From: UBA6623 sp965226435 | GTDB taxonomy: Bacteria; Acidobacteriota; Terriglobia; Bryobacterales; UBA6623 | DNA: 64,000 bases | Reading direction: 5' to 3' | Assembly: GCA_965226435.1 (NCBI GenBank) | Contig: CBDDCY010000009.1 | Span: 424,279-488,278, forward strand | In this document: one piece after another, positions 1-8,011 of the stretch | How positions within the stretch are numbered: the first letter of the stretch is position 1 | How the letters are laid out: each line of letters begins with the position of its first letter | Translations under genes and position numbers: made by a program | The notes under the pieces: generated by a model | The model's input: only the letters and a program-made list of their open reading frames with translations | What the model was told of the DNA's origin: nothing | Database searches by the model: none

Positions 1-2
1 CC

Positions 3-1733
3 GTCAACCACCCGCCGCGGCGGGCCGCGACCGCCGCCGAAGGCAAGATCATCGTCGAACACACGAACATCAACCCTAACAAGGCCGCCCACATCGGGCA
101 TCTTCGCAACGCCATTTTGGGCGATACGTTGGTGCGCATGTTACGCGCCGCGGGCCGCGTCGTTGAAGTTCAGAACTATATCGACAACACCGGCGTCCAA
201 GTGGCCGATGTCGTCGCCGCCTTCCACTACCTCGAGAAGAAGACACCGGCCGATGTGCAGGCGCTGATTGATGATCCCGGCGTGCGGTTCGATTACTACT
301 GCTGGGACCTCTACGCGCGGATTTCGCAGCTCTACGAGCAGGACAAATCGATGCAACCGCGGCGCGCCGAAACACTCCACGCAATCGAGGCCGGCGAAGG
401 CGTGCCGGCCGAGATCGGCCGCATTGTCGCCGATGCGATCGTCAACGCTCATCTGGCTACGATGGGTCGAATCGGCGTGGGCTATGACGTATTGCCGCGT
501 GAAAGCGAAATCCTGCGTTTGCGGTTTTGGGCCTCCGCTTTCGAACTCCTGAAGGAAAAGAAGGCCATCTACTTCGAAACCCAAGGGAAGAACAACGGCT
601 GCTGGGTCATGCCCGGCGAGCTTTTCCGCGCCCCGGCCGAATCAAAGAGCAAGCCGGGAAACCAAGAAGCCGGCGACCAGTCCGACGCTGAGCAAGACCC
701 GCGCGAAGATTCGAAAGTCATCGTCCGCTCCGACGGCACGGTAACCTACGTCGGCAAAGACATCGCGTATCAACTCTGGAAGTTCGGGCTGCTCGGCAAG
801 GATTTCCACTACCAACCCTTCTCCGCCAACTCTCGGGGTCAAACTCTGTGGGCTTCGAGCACCGAGGCAAGCGGCGAAGCGGCGCCGAAATTCGGAGCGG
901 GGCAAAAAGTCTACAACGTAATCGACGTCCGCCAGTCCTATTTGCAGGACGTCGTACGGGCGGGGCTGCGGGCGCTCGGCTACGAGCGAGAAGCGGACAA
1001 TTCCATCCATTTCTCGTATGAAATCGTCGCGCTTTCACCGCGCTGTTGCGCCGAGTTGGGTATCGAGCTTTCGGAGGAGGATCGGCGGAAACCGCATGTC
1101 GAGGTCTCGGGCCGCAAAGGACTCGGCGTCAAGGCCGATGATCTGATCGATCTGCTGATCGAAAACGCTCTCGGGGAGGTTCGCGACCGCCATGAGCAAT
1201 TCGACGAGAAGACGCAGCGCGAAATCGCGACCCAGATCGCCGTGGGAGCCTTGCGCTATTTCATGCTGAAATTCACGCGGACGTCGGTCATCGCCTTCGA
1301 CTTTCAAGAAGCGCTCAGTTTCACGGGCGAAACCGGGCCCTGCATTCAGTACGCCGCCGTCCGGGCGCGCAACATTCCGCGGAAACTCGAAGCGCGAGGT
1401 GAGACAGTACCTGATTTCGAGAAGGAACTCGACGCCGATGCCTTCGCCCGCCAACTCAAGGTCGAGGATTTCTGGCAGTTGCTCTTAGGAGCCTCGCGAC
1501 GCGAGTGGGCGATCGAAAAAGCGATTACCGCCGGGGAACCCGCGCAATTGGCGCGCTACGGTTTCCAGCTCGCGCAGGCGTTCAACACTTTCTACCAGCA
1601 GCCCAAAAATAACATCCTCAACGAGACCGACCGCGAAAGGAAGGTCTTCCTGCTCTGGATGACGCAATTCTTCCTCAAAGAGCTGGAACAGGTGTTAGCT
1701 ACAATGGGGATTCCGGCTCCCGAAGTGATGTGA
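3..1733 (+). CDS. argS: Arginine--tRNA ligase, 5'-truncated by window edge
   Basis: Class I aminoacyl-tRNA synthetase that charges tRNA-Arg in the cytoplasm. The reading frame is open from base 3, so the start lies upstream and 576 residues are visible. The HIGH signature is directly readable near base 98, after the typical lead-in VEHTNINPNKAAHIGHLRN. Downstream come the catalytic core and a C-terminal helical anticodon-binding domain (YFMLKF...GPCIQYAAVR...LLRL-type segments). A charged, low-complexity insert (ESKSKPGNQEAGDQSDAEQD, bases about 640-700) lies inside the catalytic domain and is probably a surface loop. The length fits a 600-700 residue family. Assignment is secure; only the N-terminal additional domain is missing from view. 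Confidence 0.97.
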   Translation, partial: VNHPPRRAATAAEGKIIVEHTNINPNKAAHIGHLRNAILGDTLVRMLRAAGRVVEVQNYIDNTGVQVADVVAAFHYLEKKTPADVQALIDDPGVRFDYYCWDLYARISQLYEQDKSMQPRRAETLHAIEAGEGVPAEIGRIVADAIVNAHLATMGRIGVGYDVLPRESEILRLRFWASAFELLKEKKAIYFETQGKNNGCWVMPGELFRAPAESKSKPGNQEAGDQSDAEQDPREDSKVIVRSDGTVTYVGKDIAYQLWKFGLLGKDFHYQPFSANSRGQTLWASSTEASGEAAPKFGAGQKVYNVIDVRQSYLQDVVRAGLRALGYEREADNSIHFSYEIVALSPRCCAELGIELSEEDRRKPHVEVSGRKGLGVKADDLIDLLIENALGEVRDRHEQFDEKTQREIATQIAVGALRYFMLKFTRTSVIAFDFQEALSFTGETGPCIQYAAVRARNIPRKLEARGETVPDFEKELDADAFARQLKVEDFWQLLLGASRREWAIEKAITAGEPAQLARYGFQLAQAFNTFYQQPKNNILNETDRERKVFLLWMTQFFLKELEQVLATMGIPAPEVM

Positions 1734-1795
1734 GCCGCCGGCCCGCTTTCCCCGTCAGGCGGTGAGAAGTGTGGGCTGGAGGGATGGCGTCGGGG

Positions 1796-2078
1796 GGTGT
1801 CCCGGCAACAACAGGCTCCGGCGAGGGCCGTGGGTAACAGGCGAGGGACTGGTGCTTTGCCCAGACAATGTCGGGGGAACTCTACTTTTCTTTTCGTAGC
1901 CCTTGGAGACAGCCGTTTGAAGCCCGGTGAGGAGCCGCGGCCGAGGCGCTCTTCGCGGCCAACGATACTCTCGTCCGGAGGAATACGGCGGCTGTTTGAC
2001 CTTCGGGTTGAGCGGACGTTCGATGGCCTTCACCCGCGGCTCTCGCGGGAGCCTGTTGTTGCCGGAAGGACGCTCCCA
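1796..2078. repeat. Imperfect long inverted repeat in argS-mutT spacer
   Basis: About 40 bp at 1796-1836 recur in reverse complement at about 2036-2078. The shared core is CCGGCAACAACAGGCTCC, followed by a GC-rich tail ending in GTGGGT or GCGGGT. The roughly 200 bp between the arms hold no convincing gene: short ORFs on both strands translate to low-complexity Arg/Pro/Gln-rich peptides. It looks like a mobile or repetitive intergenic module, possibly decayed. With the element at 2093-2208 it fills the whole 500-bp argS-mutT spacer. Confidence 0.6.
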
Positions 2079-2092
2079 TCGACAGGCGGCGG

Positions 2093-2208
2093 CTGAGGGG
2101 CTGTGAAAAAATGGGGACTGTACCGAGCGCCGACCGAATAAGTTCCATTGAATCAGTAACCGCATCCGGCGCGAAGTGGACTGTACCCGATTTTTCACAG
2201 CCCCTCAG
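2093..2208. repeat. Perfect 18-bp inverted repeat, MITE-like element
   Basis: CTGAGGGGCTGTGAAAAA at 2093-2110 is exactly reverse-complemented at 2191-2208, about 80 bp apart. Inside, GGACTGTACC occurs twice in direct orientation (2115-2124 and 2178-2187). The layout of perfect terminal arms around a short non-coding core resembles a small non-autonomous mobile element, or the motifs that accompany REP-associated transposases. No transposase is encoded here. The right arm ends 24 bp before the start chosen for the Nudix gene, so it may separate that gene from its original promoter. Confidence 0.65.
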
Positions 2209-2232
2209 GTGGCGCGCCGATCACGGTGGAAT

Positions 2233-2643
2233 GTGACGAGGGTTGTCGCGGCCTTGATCGAACGTCGCGGACGCATCCTGATTGGCCGCCGGCGCGATGA
2301 CCAGGATCACGCCGGAAAATGGGAGTTTCCCGGGGGCAAGGTCGAAGAAGACGAAACACCACGGCAGGCACTCTCCCGCGAGTTGCGCGAAGAGCTCGGC
2401 ATCCAGGTCGAACCGGGCCACGAAATCACACGGTATCGCTATCAGTATCCCGGCCGCGAAGAGATTGAATTGCAGTTCTTCGGAGTGGAAAATGTCGCCG
2501 GAGAAATTGACGGGGCCCAGTTCGCGGAAATCCGCTGGGAGCCGATCGCACGCCTTCCCTCATTCGACTTCCTCGCCGGCGATGTCGATTTCGTGAAGGC
2601 GTTGGCTCGCAGGGATCTCGGACACCTGGAACCAAGCGAGTAG
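2233..2643 (+). CDS. Nudix hydrolase, MutT-like (8-oxo-dGTP diphosphatase type)
   Basis: A 136-residue Nudix protein. The Nudix box is readable as GGKVEEDETPRQALSRELREELGI, matching the GX5EX7REUXEEXGU pattern. It presumably hydrolyses oxidised or other NTPs to monophosphates. I chose the GTG at 2233, giving VTRVVAALIERRGRILIGRR, a typical MutT N-terminus. An upstream start at 2176 would put the first residues inside the inverted repeat at 2093-2208 and is unlikely. The substrate cannot be fixed from sequence; MutT/CTP pyrophosphohydrolase-like members share this layout. It runs in the same direction as aroA, 41 bp upstream of it. Confidence 0.88.
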   Translation: MTRVVAALIERRGRILIGRRRDDQDHAGKWEFPGGKVEEDETPRQALSRELREELGIQVEPGHEITRYRYQYPGREEIELQFFGVENVAGEIDGAQFAEIRWEPIARLPSFDFLAGDVDFVKALARRDLGHLEPSE

Positions 2644-2670
2644 ATTGATGGCGTCCGGGAGCCGCAGGGC

Positions 2671-2676
2671 CATAAT
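2671..2676 (+). promoter_or_regulatory. -10-like hexamer close to aroA start
   Basis: CATAAT ends 8 nt before the aroA ATG at 2685 and no Shine-Dalgarno sequence lies in the gap. If used, the transcript would begin at or next to the start codon (leaderless). There is no good -35 match at the expected distance, so this is a weak call. Similar spacing is seen before the genes at 43545, 48696 and 58163. Confidence 0.4.
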
Positions 2677-2684
2677 GAAACGCT

Positions 2685-3986
2685 ATGGGTCGTATGATTT
2701 CACCCGTCCGCTCGCTGTCAGGCTCACTGCGCTTACCCGGCGACAAGTCGATTTCGCACCGCTACGCGATGTTGGGGGCGATCGCGGAAGGAGCGACCCG
2801 TATCGATAACTACTCGACAGGGGCTGACTGCGCCTCCACGCTGGCCTGCCTACGCGCGATGGGCGTTTCGATCAAGCATCGCGGCACAACGGTCACGATC
2901 GAGGGGGTCGGACTCGACGGCTTGCGCGCCCCAGAGCAACCGCTCGACACCGGGAATTCCGGCTCGACGATCCGGATGCTCTCGGGATTGCTCTCCGGTC
3001 AAACATTCGAAACCGTCATCACGGGAGATGAATCGCTCGAAAAGCGTCCGATGCGGCGGATTATCACTCCGCTCGAGCGGATGGGCGCGACGATCGAAGC
3101 CGGCGGGGATGGCTTCCCGCCTCTGCGAATTCGCGGCGGCACCCTTAAGCCAATCGATTACGAGCTGCCCGTCGCCAGCGCTCAGGTCAAGACGGCGGTG
3201 CTCTTTGCCGGGCTGTACGCCGACGGGAGAACCACCGTGCGGGAACCGCTGCCGACCCGCGACCACTCCGAGATTGCCCTGCGAGAGTTTGGCGCCGAAG
3301 TCACGACCGACGCTGGAACGATCGCGGTGACGGGGCGCCCGACGCTCAAAGGCCGTACTTTGCGCGTGCCGGGTGATCTATCCTCGGCGGCGTTCTTTAT
3401 CGCGGCCGCCCTATTGCTTCCCGGCTCCCGCCTAACTCTTGAAAACGTCGGCCTCAACCGCACGCGAGCGGCACTACTCGACGTTCTAAGCAAGATGGGC
3501 GCGGATATCGAAGTGCGGACAGGCCGAGGCCAGGCCGGCGAAGCGATCGGAGACATCGACGTACGAGGACCTGCGGATCACGCTTCCGGAGCGCTGCGCG
3601 GCGGAGTGATCGACGGGGCGATGACAGCGGCGGTCATCGATGAGGTTCCGATCTTGGCCGTCTTGGGCTCGGCGAGCGACGAGGGTCTCGTCATTCGCGA
3701 CGCGGCGGAGTTACGGGTCAAGGAAACCGATCGCATTGCGACGGTTGCCGAAAATCTCAGGCGAATGGGGGTGACTCCCGAAGTCTTCAATGACGGCATG
3801 AAGATTCCGGGCCGGAATCGCTTTCGCGCCGCCGAACTCGATTCCTTCGGCGATCACCGCATCGCCATGGCATTCACCATCGCCGCGCTTCGCGCCGACG
3901 GCCCTTCCACGATGACCAATGCCGAAGCCGCTTCGGTTTCGTTCCCGGAGTTTTTCGAATTGCTCGATCGTGTGACCACCGCATAG
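2685..3986 (+). CDS. aroA: 3-phosphoshikimate 1-carboxyvinyltransferase (EPSP synthase)
   Basis: Transfers the enolpyruvyl group of PEP to shikimate-3-phosphate in chorismate synthesis. At 433 residues it has the normal length. Visible signatures are LPGDKSISHR near the N-terminus (shikimate-3-phosphate/PEP-binding Lys), GNSGSTIRMLSG (PEP loop), RDHSE, and RVKETDRI followed by FGDHRIAMA near the C-terminus. The 'GNSG-S-TIRML' form resembles class II bacterial enzymes. ATG at 2685 is used; Met4 (2694) is an alternative. The neighbouring Nudix gene is functionally unrelated. Confidence 0.96.
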   Translation: MGRMISPVRSLSGSLRLPGDKSISHRYAMLGAIAEGATRIDNYSTGADCASTLACLRAMGVSIKHRGTTVTIEGVGLDGLRAPEQPLDTGNSGSTIRMLSGLLSGQTFETVITGDESLEKRPMRRIITPLERMGATIEAGGDGFPPLRIRGGTLKPIDYELPVASAQVKTAVLFAGLYADGRTTVREPLPTRDHSEIALREFGAEVTTDAGTIAVTGRPTLKGRTLRVPGDLSSAAFFIAAALLLPGSRLTLENVGLNRTRAALLDVLSKMGADIEVRTGRGQAGEAIGDIDVRGPADHASGALRGGVIDGAMTAAVIDEVPILAVLGSASDEGLVIRDAAELRVKETDRIATVAENLRRMGVTPEVFNDGMKIPGRNRFRAAELDSFGDHRIAMAFTIAALRADGPSTMTNAEAASVSFPEFFELLDRVTTA

Positions 3987-4007
3987 CGGCTTGTCCGCGA
4001 CGCGGCC

Positions 4008-5561
4008 CTACAACACCGGACCTTGCCGCCAAGTAATGAATTCGCGGTGACCCATCGCTTCGCTAAAGGTCCGGCGCCCCGACGCAACTTCCAACGCAAA
4101 GTGATACATAGCCTTTCCGACGCCCTCCACCGTGTCGTCGCCGTCGGCGATGACGCCGGCATTGACGTCCATGTCTTCTTCCATGTAATTGCCCATCTTT
4201 GAATTCGAAGCGACCTTGATCACCGGGATCGTCGGGAACCCGAAGCAGCTGCCGCGACCGGTCGTAAAGAAGCAAACGTTGCAACCGCCGGCCGCCATGC
4301 CGGTCACCGAAGGCGGATCGTATCCGGGCGTGTTCATGAAAACGAGGCCGGTCTTGTCGATACGCTCGGCATAGTCGTAAACGGCCATCAGGTTCGAAGT
4401 TCCTCCCTTGGCCACGGCTCCGAGCGACTTTTCGACGATGTTGGTGAGCCCGCCCGCTCGGTTACCGGGCGAGGGGTTACTGTCGAAAGTGGGAGCGTTC
4501 GGGAAGCCGGCAACGTAGTTCTGATACCACTCAACCATGCGAAGGAGATCTTCACCGACACTCTTGTCGGTCGCCCGGCGGGTCAGCAGGTGTTCGGCAC
4601 CGCAGATCTCGGTGGTTTCGGCCAAGCAGACCGTCCCGCCTTGTTTCACCAGCAGATCAGAAAAGTAGCCCACGGCCGGATTGGCCGTGACGCCGGAAAA
4701 GGCATCGGAGCCGCCGCATTCAAGCGCCGCGACAAGCTTCGACGAGGGGCACTCCACGCGCTCCAGACGGCCGACCTCTTCAATAAGCTCCCAGACAGCC
4801 TTGACGCTGTCTTCGACGGCGTGGCGGGTCCCGCCGCTCTCTTGCAACGTGAATCCTCGCCGCGGCGCGCGCCCATTCGCGTCCTCCGGACGGGTGAAGT
4901 AAGTCACTTGGTTCACTTCGCAACCCAGGCCGACCATGACCGCCGCGGCGACGTTCGGGTGATCGGCGACGCCGTCGAGAGTTCGGCGTAGCACCTGCAT
5001 GTCGGGACCTTCGGCTTGCCCGCAGCCGTCGGCATGAGCAAAGCAGACGACGCCGTCAATGCCGGACTTCTCAAACGATTCATCTCGAAACGCCGCTTCG
5101 ACCTGCTGCACCGCGTAGGCCGAGCAGTTGCTCGCTCCCACGATCGCGACGTAGTTGCGCGTGCCGACTCGGCCGTCCGCGCGCGGATAGCCCAGGAAGG
5201 TTTGCTCTGCCAACCGCGGAACGTCCGAAAGATCGTTCAATGTCGTGGCGAACTTGAATTGCCGATCGGCCGGATCGAAATCCAAGTTGTGGACGTGAAC
5301 CAAGTCGCCGACGTGAATGTCGCCCGACGCCGTGCCGATGTTTTCGCCGTACTTGACCACGATCGACCCCTGTGTAATTTCCGCGACGGCTACTTTGTGA
5401 CCGGCCGCGACCGCCCGCGAAATCGTCATTTCACGATCTTCAAACGTAACGACCGCTCCGGCCGAGAGCGACACACGGGCGAAGACAACGTTGTCATTGC
5501 GGTGAAGGCGGATCAGCGGGTTATCGGTGTTAATGATGCTGTCTACTGTGACAAGAGGCAT
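4008..5561 (-). CDS. UxaA family altronate/galactarate-type dehydratase
   Basis: Predicted iron-dependent sugar-acid dehydratase of the UxaA/GarD family, 517 residues. The N-terminal about 100 residues form the SAF/UxaA-N domain (HRNDNVVFARVSLSAGAVV), followed by the large catalytic domain (GYPRADGRVGTRNYVAIV, GLGCEVNQ, ECGGSDAFSGVTANPAVG, FTTGRGSCFGFPTIPVIKV). N- and C-terminal parts are fused, as in E. coli UxaA. The start is the ATG at 5561, because MPLVTVDSIINTD matches the family N-terminus; the longer frame adds 36 unrelated residues over the neighbouring gene. The substrate (altronate or another hexarate) cannot be decided. No other hexuronate genes are adjacent; a GAF protein gene lies directly upstream on the same strand, with a 43-bp gap. 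Confidence 0.9.
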   Translation of the reverse strand: MPLVTVDSIINTDNPLIRLHRNDNVVFARVSLSAGAVVTFEDREMTISRAVAAGHKVAVAEITQGSIVVKYGENIGTASGDIHVGDLVHVHNLDFDPADRQFKFATTLNDLSDVPRLAEQTFLGYPRADGRVGTRNYVAIVGASNCSAYAVQQVEAAFRDESFEKSGIDGVVCFAHADGCGQAEGPDMQVLRRTLDGVADHPNVAAAVMVGLGCEVNQVTYFTRPEDANGRAPRRGFTLQESGGTRHAVEDSVKAVWELIEEVGRLERVECPSSKLVAALECGGSDAFSGVTANPAVGYFSDLLVKQGGTVCLAETTEICGAEHLLTRRATDKSVGEDLLRMVEWYQNYVAGFPNAPTFDSNPSPGNRAGGLTNIVEKSLGAVAKGGTSNLMAVYDYAERIDKTGLVFMNTPGYDPPSVTGMAAGGCNVCFFTTGRGSCFGFPTIPVIKVASNSKMGNYMEEDMDVNAGVIADGDDTVEGVGKAMYHFALEVASGRRTFSEAMGHREFITWRQGPVL

Positions 5562-5604
5562 AAGGATTCCTATATCGTCGGGGAACGAGCCGACAAGAAC
5601 GCGA

Positions 5605-6075
5605 TTAGCGTTCCTCGGGCGAGGCGGGAACCCCGCCCACAATGCGGCCCACTTCCATGAGAAGCGCAATCTCTTGCTCGGAAAAGGTGCGCTCGGCTTC
5701 GGTCGCGATCCCCAGGGCGCCCACGGCCTTGCCGTCGTCGGTCACCGGGACGCAAATCGACCCTCGTACTCCGGTTTGTTTGGCGCCCGGGCGCGCCGTA
5801 CCGCTTTGATCGGTCTGCAAGTTGCAAAGGTCAACCGGTTCGTTCCGCTCCACGGCCAAGCCCGCGATTCCCTTCCCCACCGGAATCATCCGAATGACGG
5901 GCAACAGCTCGTCGGGAATACTCCCTGCCCACGCTTTCAGGTGGAGCAGGCCGTCGGGGCCGAGACGGTGAAGTGTTCCCGTATCGGCCTCGAAGCGGTC
6001 AAGCGTTAAACGCAGAAGAACGTCGGGGTCGCCCGCGGCATCACGTACTTGGGTTAGGAAAGTTTCCGCGGGCAT
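5605..6075 (-). CDS. GAF-domain protein
   Basis: A 156-residue protein made almost entirely of one GAF domain: an MPAETFLTQVRD helix, LHLKAWAGSIPDELLPVIRMIPVGKGIAGLAVERNEPV, then VRGSICVPVTDDGKAVGALGIATEAERTFSEQE. The pattern is that of a ligand-binding or redox-sensing single-domain GAF protein. It has no HTH or kinase domain, so the signal and output are unknown. The frame stays open upstream to 6225, but Met codons at 6225 and 6198 lie inside the dispersed repeat at 6174-6225, so I use ATG 6075. It may be co-transcribed with the dehydratase downstream. Confidence 0.8.
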   Translation of the reverse strand: MPAETFLTQVRDAAGDPDVLLRLTLDRFEADTGTLHRLGPDGLLHLKAWAGSIPDELLPVIRMIPVGKGIAGLAVERNEPVDLCNLQTDQSGTARPGAKQTGVRGSICVPVTDDGKAVGALGIATEAERTFSEQEIALLMEVGRIVGGVPASPEER

Positions 6076-6173
6076 CACGGGTCGCACTTCATTCTCCCAA
6101 ACTACCCCTTGCCTGACAAGAAGTTGATCGCTAAGGCGTGTGCCGCGGAAATGCGGGACAGCAAGCCCGCCGC

Positions 6174-6225
6174 CCGGTTCACCGGGCTTGAGTGGCATAT
6201 GCCGGTCCTTTGAGGGCCGGTTCAA
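6174..6225. repeat. Dispersed two-hairpin repeat, copy 1
   Basis: Two adjacent hairpins, one with arms GCCCGG/CCGGGC (loop TTCA) and one with arms CCGGTCCT/AGGGCCGG. Read on the minus strand, the 52-bp unit matches 59942-59994 over almost its whole length, including the shared block ACTCAAGCCCGGTGAACCGG. This is a REP/BIME-like element. It lies over the upstream extension of the GAF gene and would encode MPLKPGEPGG there, which argues against the longer GAF start. Confidence 0.75.
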
Positions 6226-6376
6226 GAACCTCGTTGTCCGGTATGAGGCCGTTTCAATTATTTATGTCGCGCCCCCCGAGCCCCGACACGCATTTTGTGA
6301 CGGTATCATGAATCCTCGGAAACGGAGCGGCCCCCAATTCGTGACAGCCCGTCGATGCTCCACCAAACCTGAGCCT

Positions 6377-7681
6377 ATGAAGATCGACTACATCACCGCC
6401 GGAGCCGGGGGCATGATCTGCGGCAACTGCCTCCGCGACAACACGCTCGCCGCGGCCCTGCTCGATCTCGGTCACGACGTTCGCCTCATCCCGATCTACA
6501 CGCCCATCAAGACCGACGAGGCCGATGTCAGCATGGACCGCGTTTTCATGGGCGGTGTCAACGCCTACTTGCAACAAAAATACGCTCTGTTTCGCGTCAC
6601 GCCGGCCTGGTTCGACCGCCCGTTCGATCACCCCGGGCTGCTTCGCTGGATTTCGAAATTCGCCGTCAAAACCCAACCCGAGGACCTCGGCGATCTAACC
6701 GTTTCGATGCTCGACGGAACCGAGGGCCGCCAGCGCAAGGAAATCGTCAGACTCATCGCTTGGATGAAAACCGACCCGCCTGACGTCATTCATCTGACGA
6801 ACTCCATGCTCGCGGGCCTCGCCCCGGCTTTCAAAGCCGCCTTGGGCGTGCCCGTTGTTTGTTCGCTTCAAGGCGAAGACTACTTCCTCGAAAACCTTCC
6901 GCCCGCCCACAGCGAAAAAGCATTCGACCGCTTGCGAGCCCGCGCCCAATCGATCGACGCTTTTATCTCACCTTGCCTTGACCACGCCGTCGCTATGGCG
7001 CCGCGGTTAGGCGTCGATGTCGATGACATCCACGTCATCCTCCCCGGCTTACGCTTAGAGGGACTCGAGCACGGGTCCCCCACCGATCCAGACGAGTTTC
7101 GCATCGGCTACATGGCCCGCATCAGCCCCGAGAAAGGTCTGGGGCTGCTGGTCGAGGCTTTCTTGAAGATTCGAAGCCGGCGCCGCGACGCCTCTCCGCG
7201 CCCCCGTTTGATCGTCGCCGGTTGGATGGGAGCCGAGCACAAGCCGTATCTCGAAAACATCCGCCGCAAAATCGAGCAAGCCGGCTTCGGCGCGGATTTC
7301 GAATACCTCGGCGAGATTGACCGCGCCGAAAAGTCGCGCTTTCTAGGCAGCCTCGACGCTCTCTCGGTCCCCGTTTCCTACCGCGCCCCGAAAGGTCTCT
7401 ATGCCCTTGAGGCGATGGCCTGCGGCACCCCCGCCGTCGAGCCTCGCCTCGGCATTTTTCCGGAGCTGATCGAAGCCACCGCCGGCGGTCTCCTCCACGA
7501 ACCTAATGATGCCGACGATCTCGCGGCGAAGATCGAGCACCTGCTCGACCACCCCGACCAAGCCCAAGCCCTCGGCCGTCAGGGCCGCGAATCCGTCCTA
7601 GCCCACTTCCACAGCCGCCGGGCAGCGGAGGAAACGGCCCAAGTGTACCTTGATCTCGTTGGTGCCGAGTCGCGGCGCTGA
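6377..7681 (+). CDS. Glycosyltransferase, GT4/GT-B type
   Basis: A 434-residue GT-B protein. The acceptor half begins MKIDYITAGAGGMICGNCLRDN, the glycine-rich N-terminal loop of GT4-like enzymes. The donor half carries GYMARISPEKGLGLLVEAFL, LIVAGWMG and a C-terminal SYRAPKGLYALEAMACGTPAVEP, in which E-x7-E-type nucleotide-sugar contacts are visible (GLYALEAMACGTP). ATG 6377 fits this N-terminus; the frame stays open upstream but the extra sequence is not protein-like. The role could be in glycan or glycoconjugate synthesis; no pathway partner lies beside it. The donor sugar and product are unknown. Confidence 0.85.
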   Translation: MKIDYITAGAGGMICGNCLRDNTLAAALLDLGHDVRLIPIYTPIKTDEADVSMDRVFMGGVNAYLQQKYALFRVTPAWFDRPFDHPGLLRWISKFAVKTQPEDLGDLTVSMLDGTEGRQRKEIVRLIAWMKTDPPDVIHLTNSMLAGLAPAFKAALGVPVVCSLQGEDYFLENLPPAHSEKAFDRLRARAQSIDAFISPCLDHAVAMAPRLGVDVDDIHVILPGLRLEGLEHGSPTDPDEFRIGYMARISPEKGLGLLVEAFLKIRSRRRDASPRPRLIVAGWMGAEHKPYLENIRRKIEQAGFGADFEYLGEIDRAEKSRFLGSLDALSVPVSYRAPKGLYALEAMACGTPAVEPRLGIFPELIEATAGGLLHEPNDADDLAAKIEHLLDHPDQAQALGRQGRESVLAHFHSRRAAEETAQVYLDLVGAESRR

Positions 7682-8011
7682 AGCGCAACATCAGCAACCT
7701 GGGAACCCACGCCTAAAGTTTCAGCCGGCATTTTCCAATCCAAAGAATGCGCCTGAAAAAGTCAGGATTGAACAAGGGTGGCTTGCTGGGTGAAGACTCC
7801 TTCTTGAGACGTGCGAATGTTCGAACACGGAGGAGGTCTGGGGGGAGGGAGAAGCTATGCACGGTGTAGCCCCGACCCAAAGATCTCTTAAGCTTCCGCC
7901 TCCTTCTCCCGCCGTGTACCCTGTTTCCTAACCTTCCTCGCTTTCAGGCTCATCTCGTGTTGGACAATATCTCAACACGGAAAGCGACAAGCGACCTTGG
8001 TAAGGTGAGAT
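7682..8011. other. Non-coding spacer with IS-end-like and palindromic motifs
   Basis: No credible gene. Two structures are visible. An imperfect inverted repeat has arms at 7825-7856 and 7891-7917 (ACACGG...GAAGCT against AGCTTC...CCGTGT). The segment 7936-7955 closely matches the end of the insertion sequence at 22931-22949 (CCTCG-n-TTCAGGCTCATCT). Next to it a 7-bp hairpin (CGTGTTG at 7956-7962, CAACACG at 7973-7979) stands where the IS has its subterminal palindrome. It could be a remnant or non-autonomous relative of the IS. Confidence 0.5.

Noticed and set aside
1755..2198. 147-codon minus-strand ORF in the argS-mutT spacer
   Set aside because: Made of inverted-repeat sequence and low-complexity residues; no start context.
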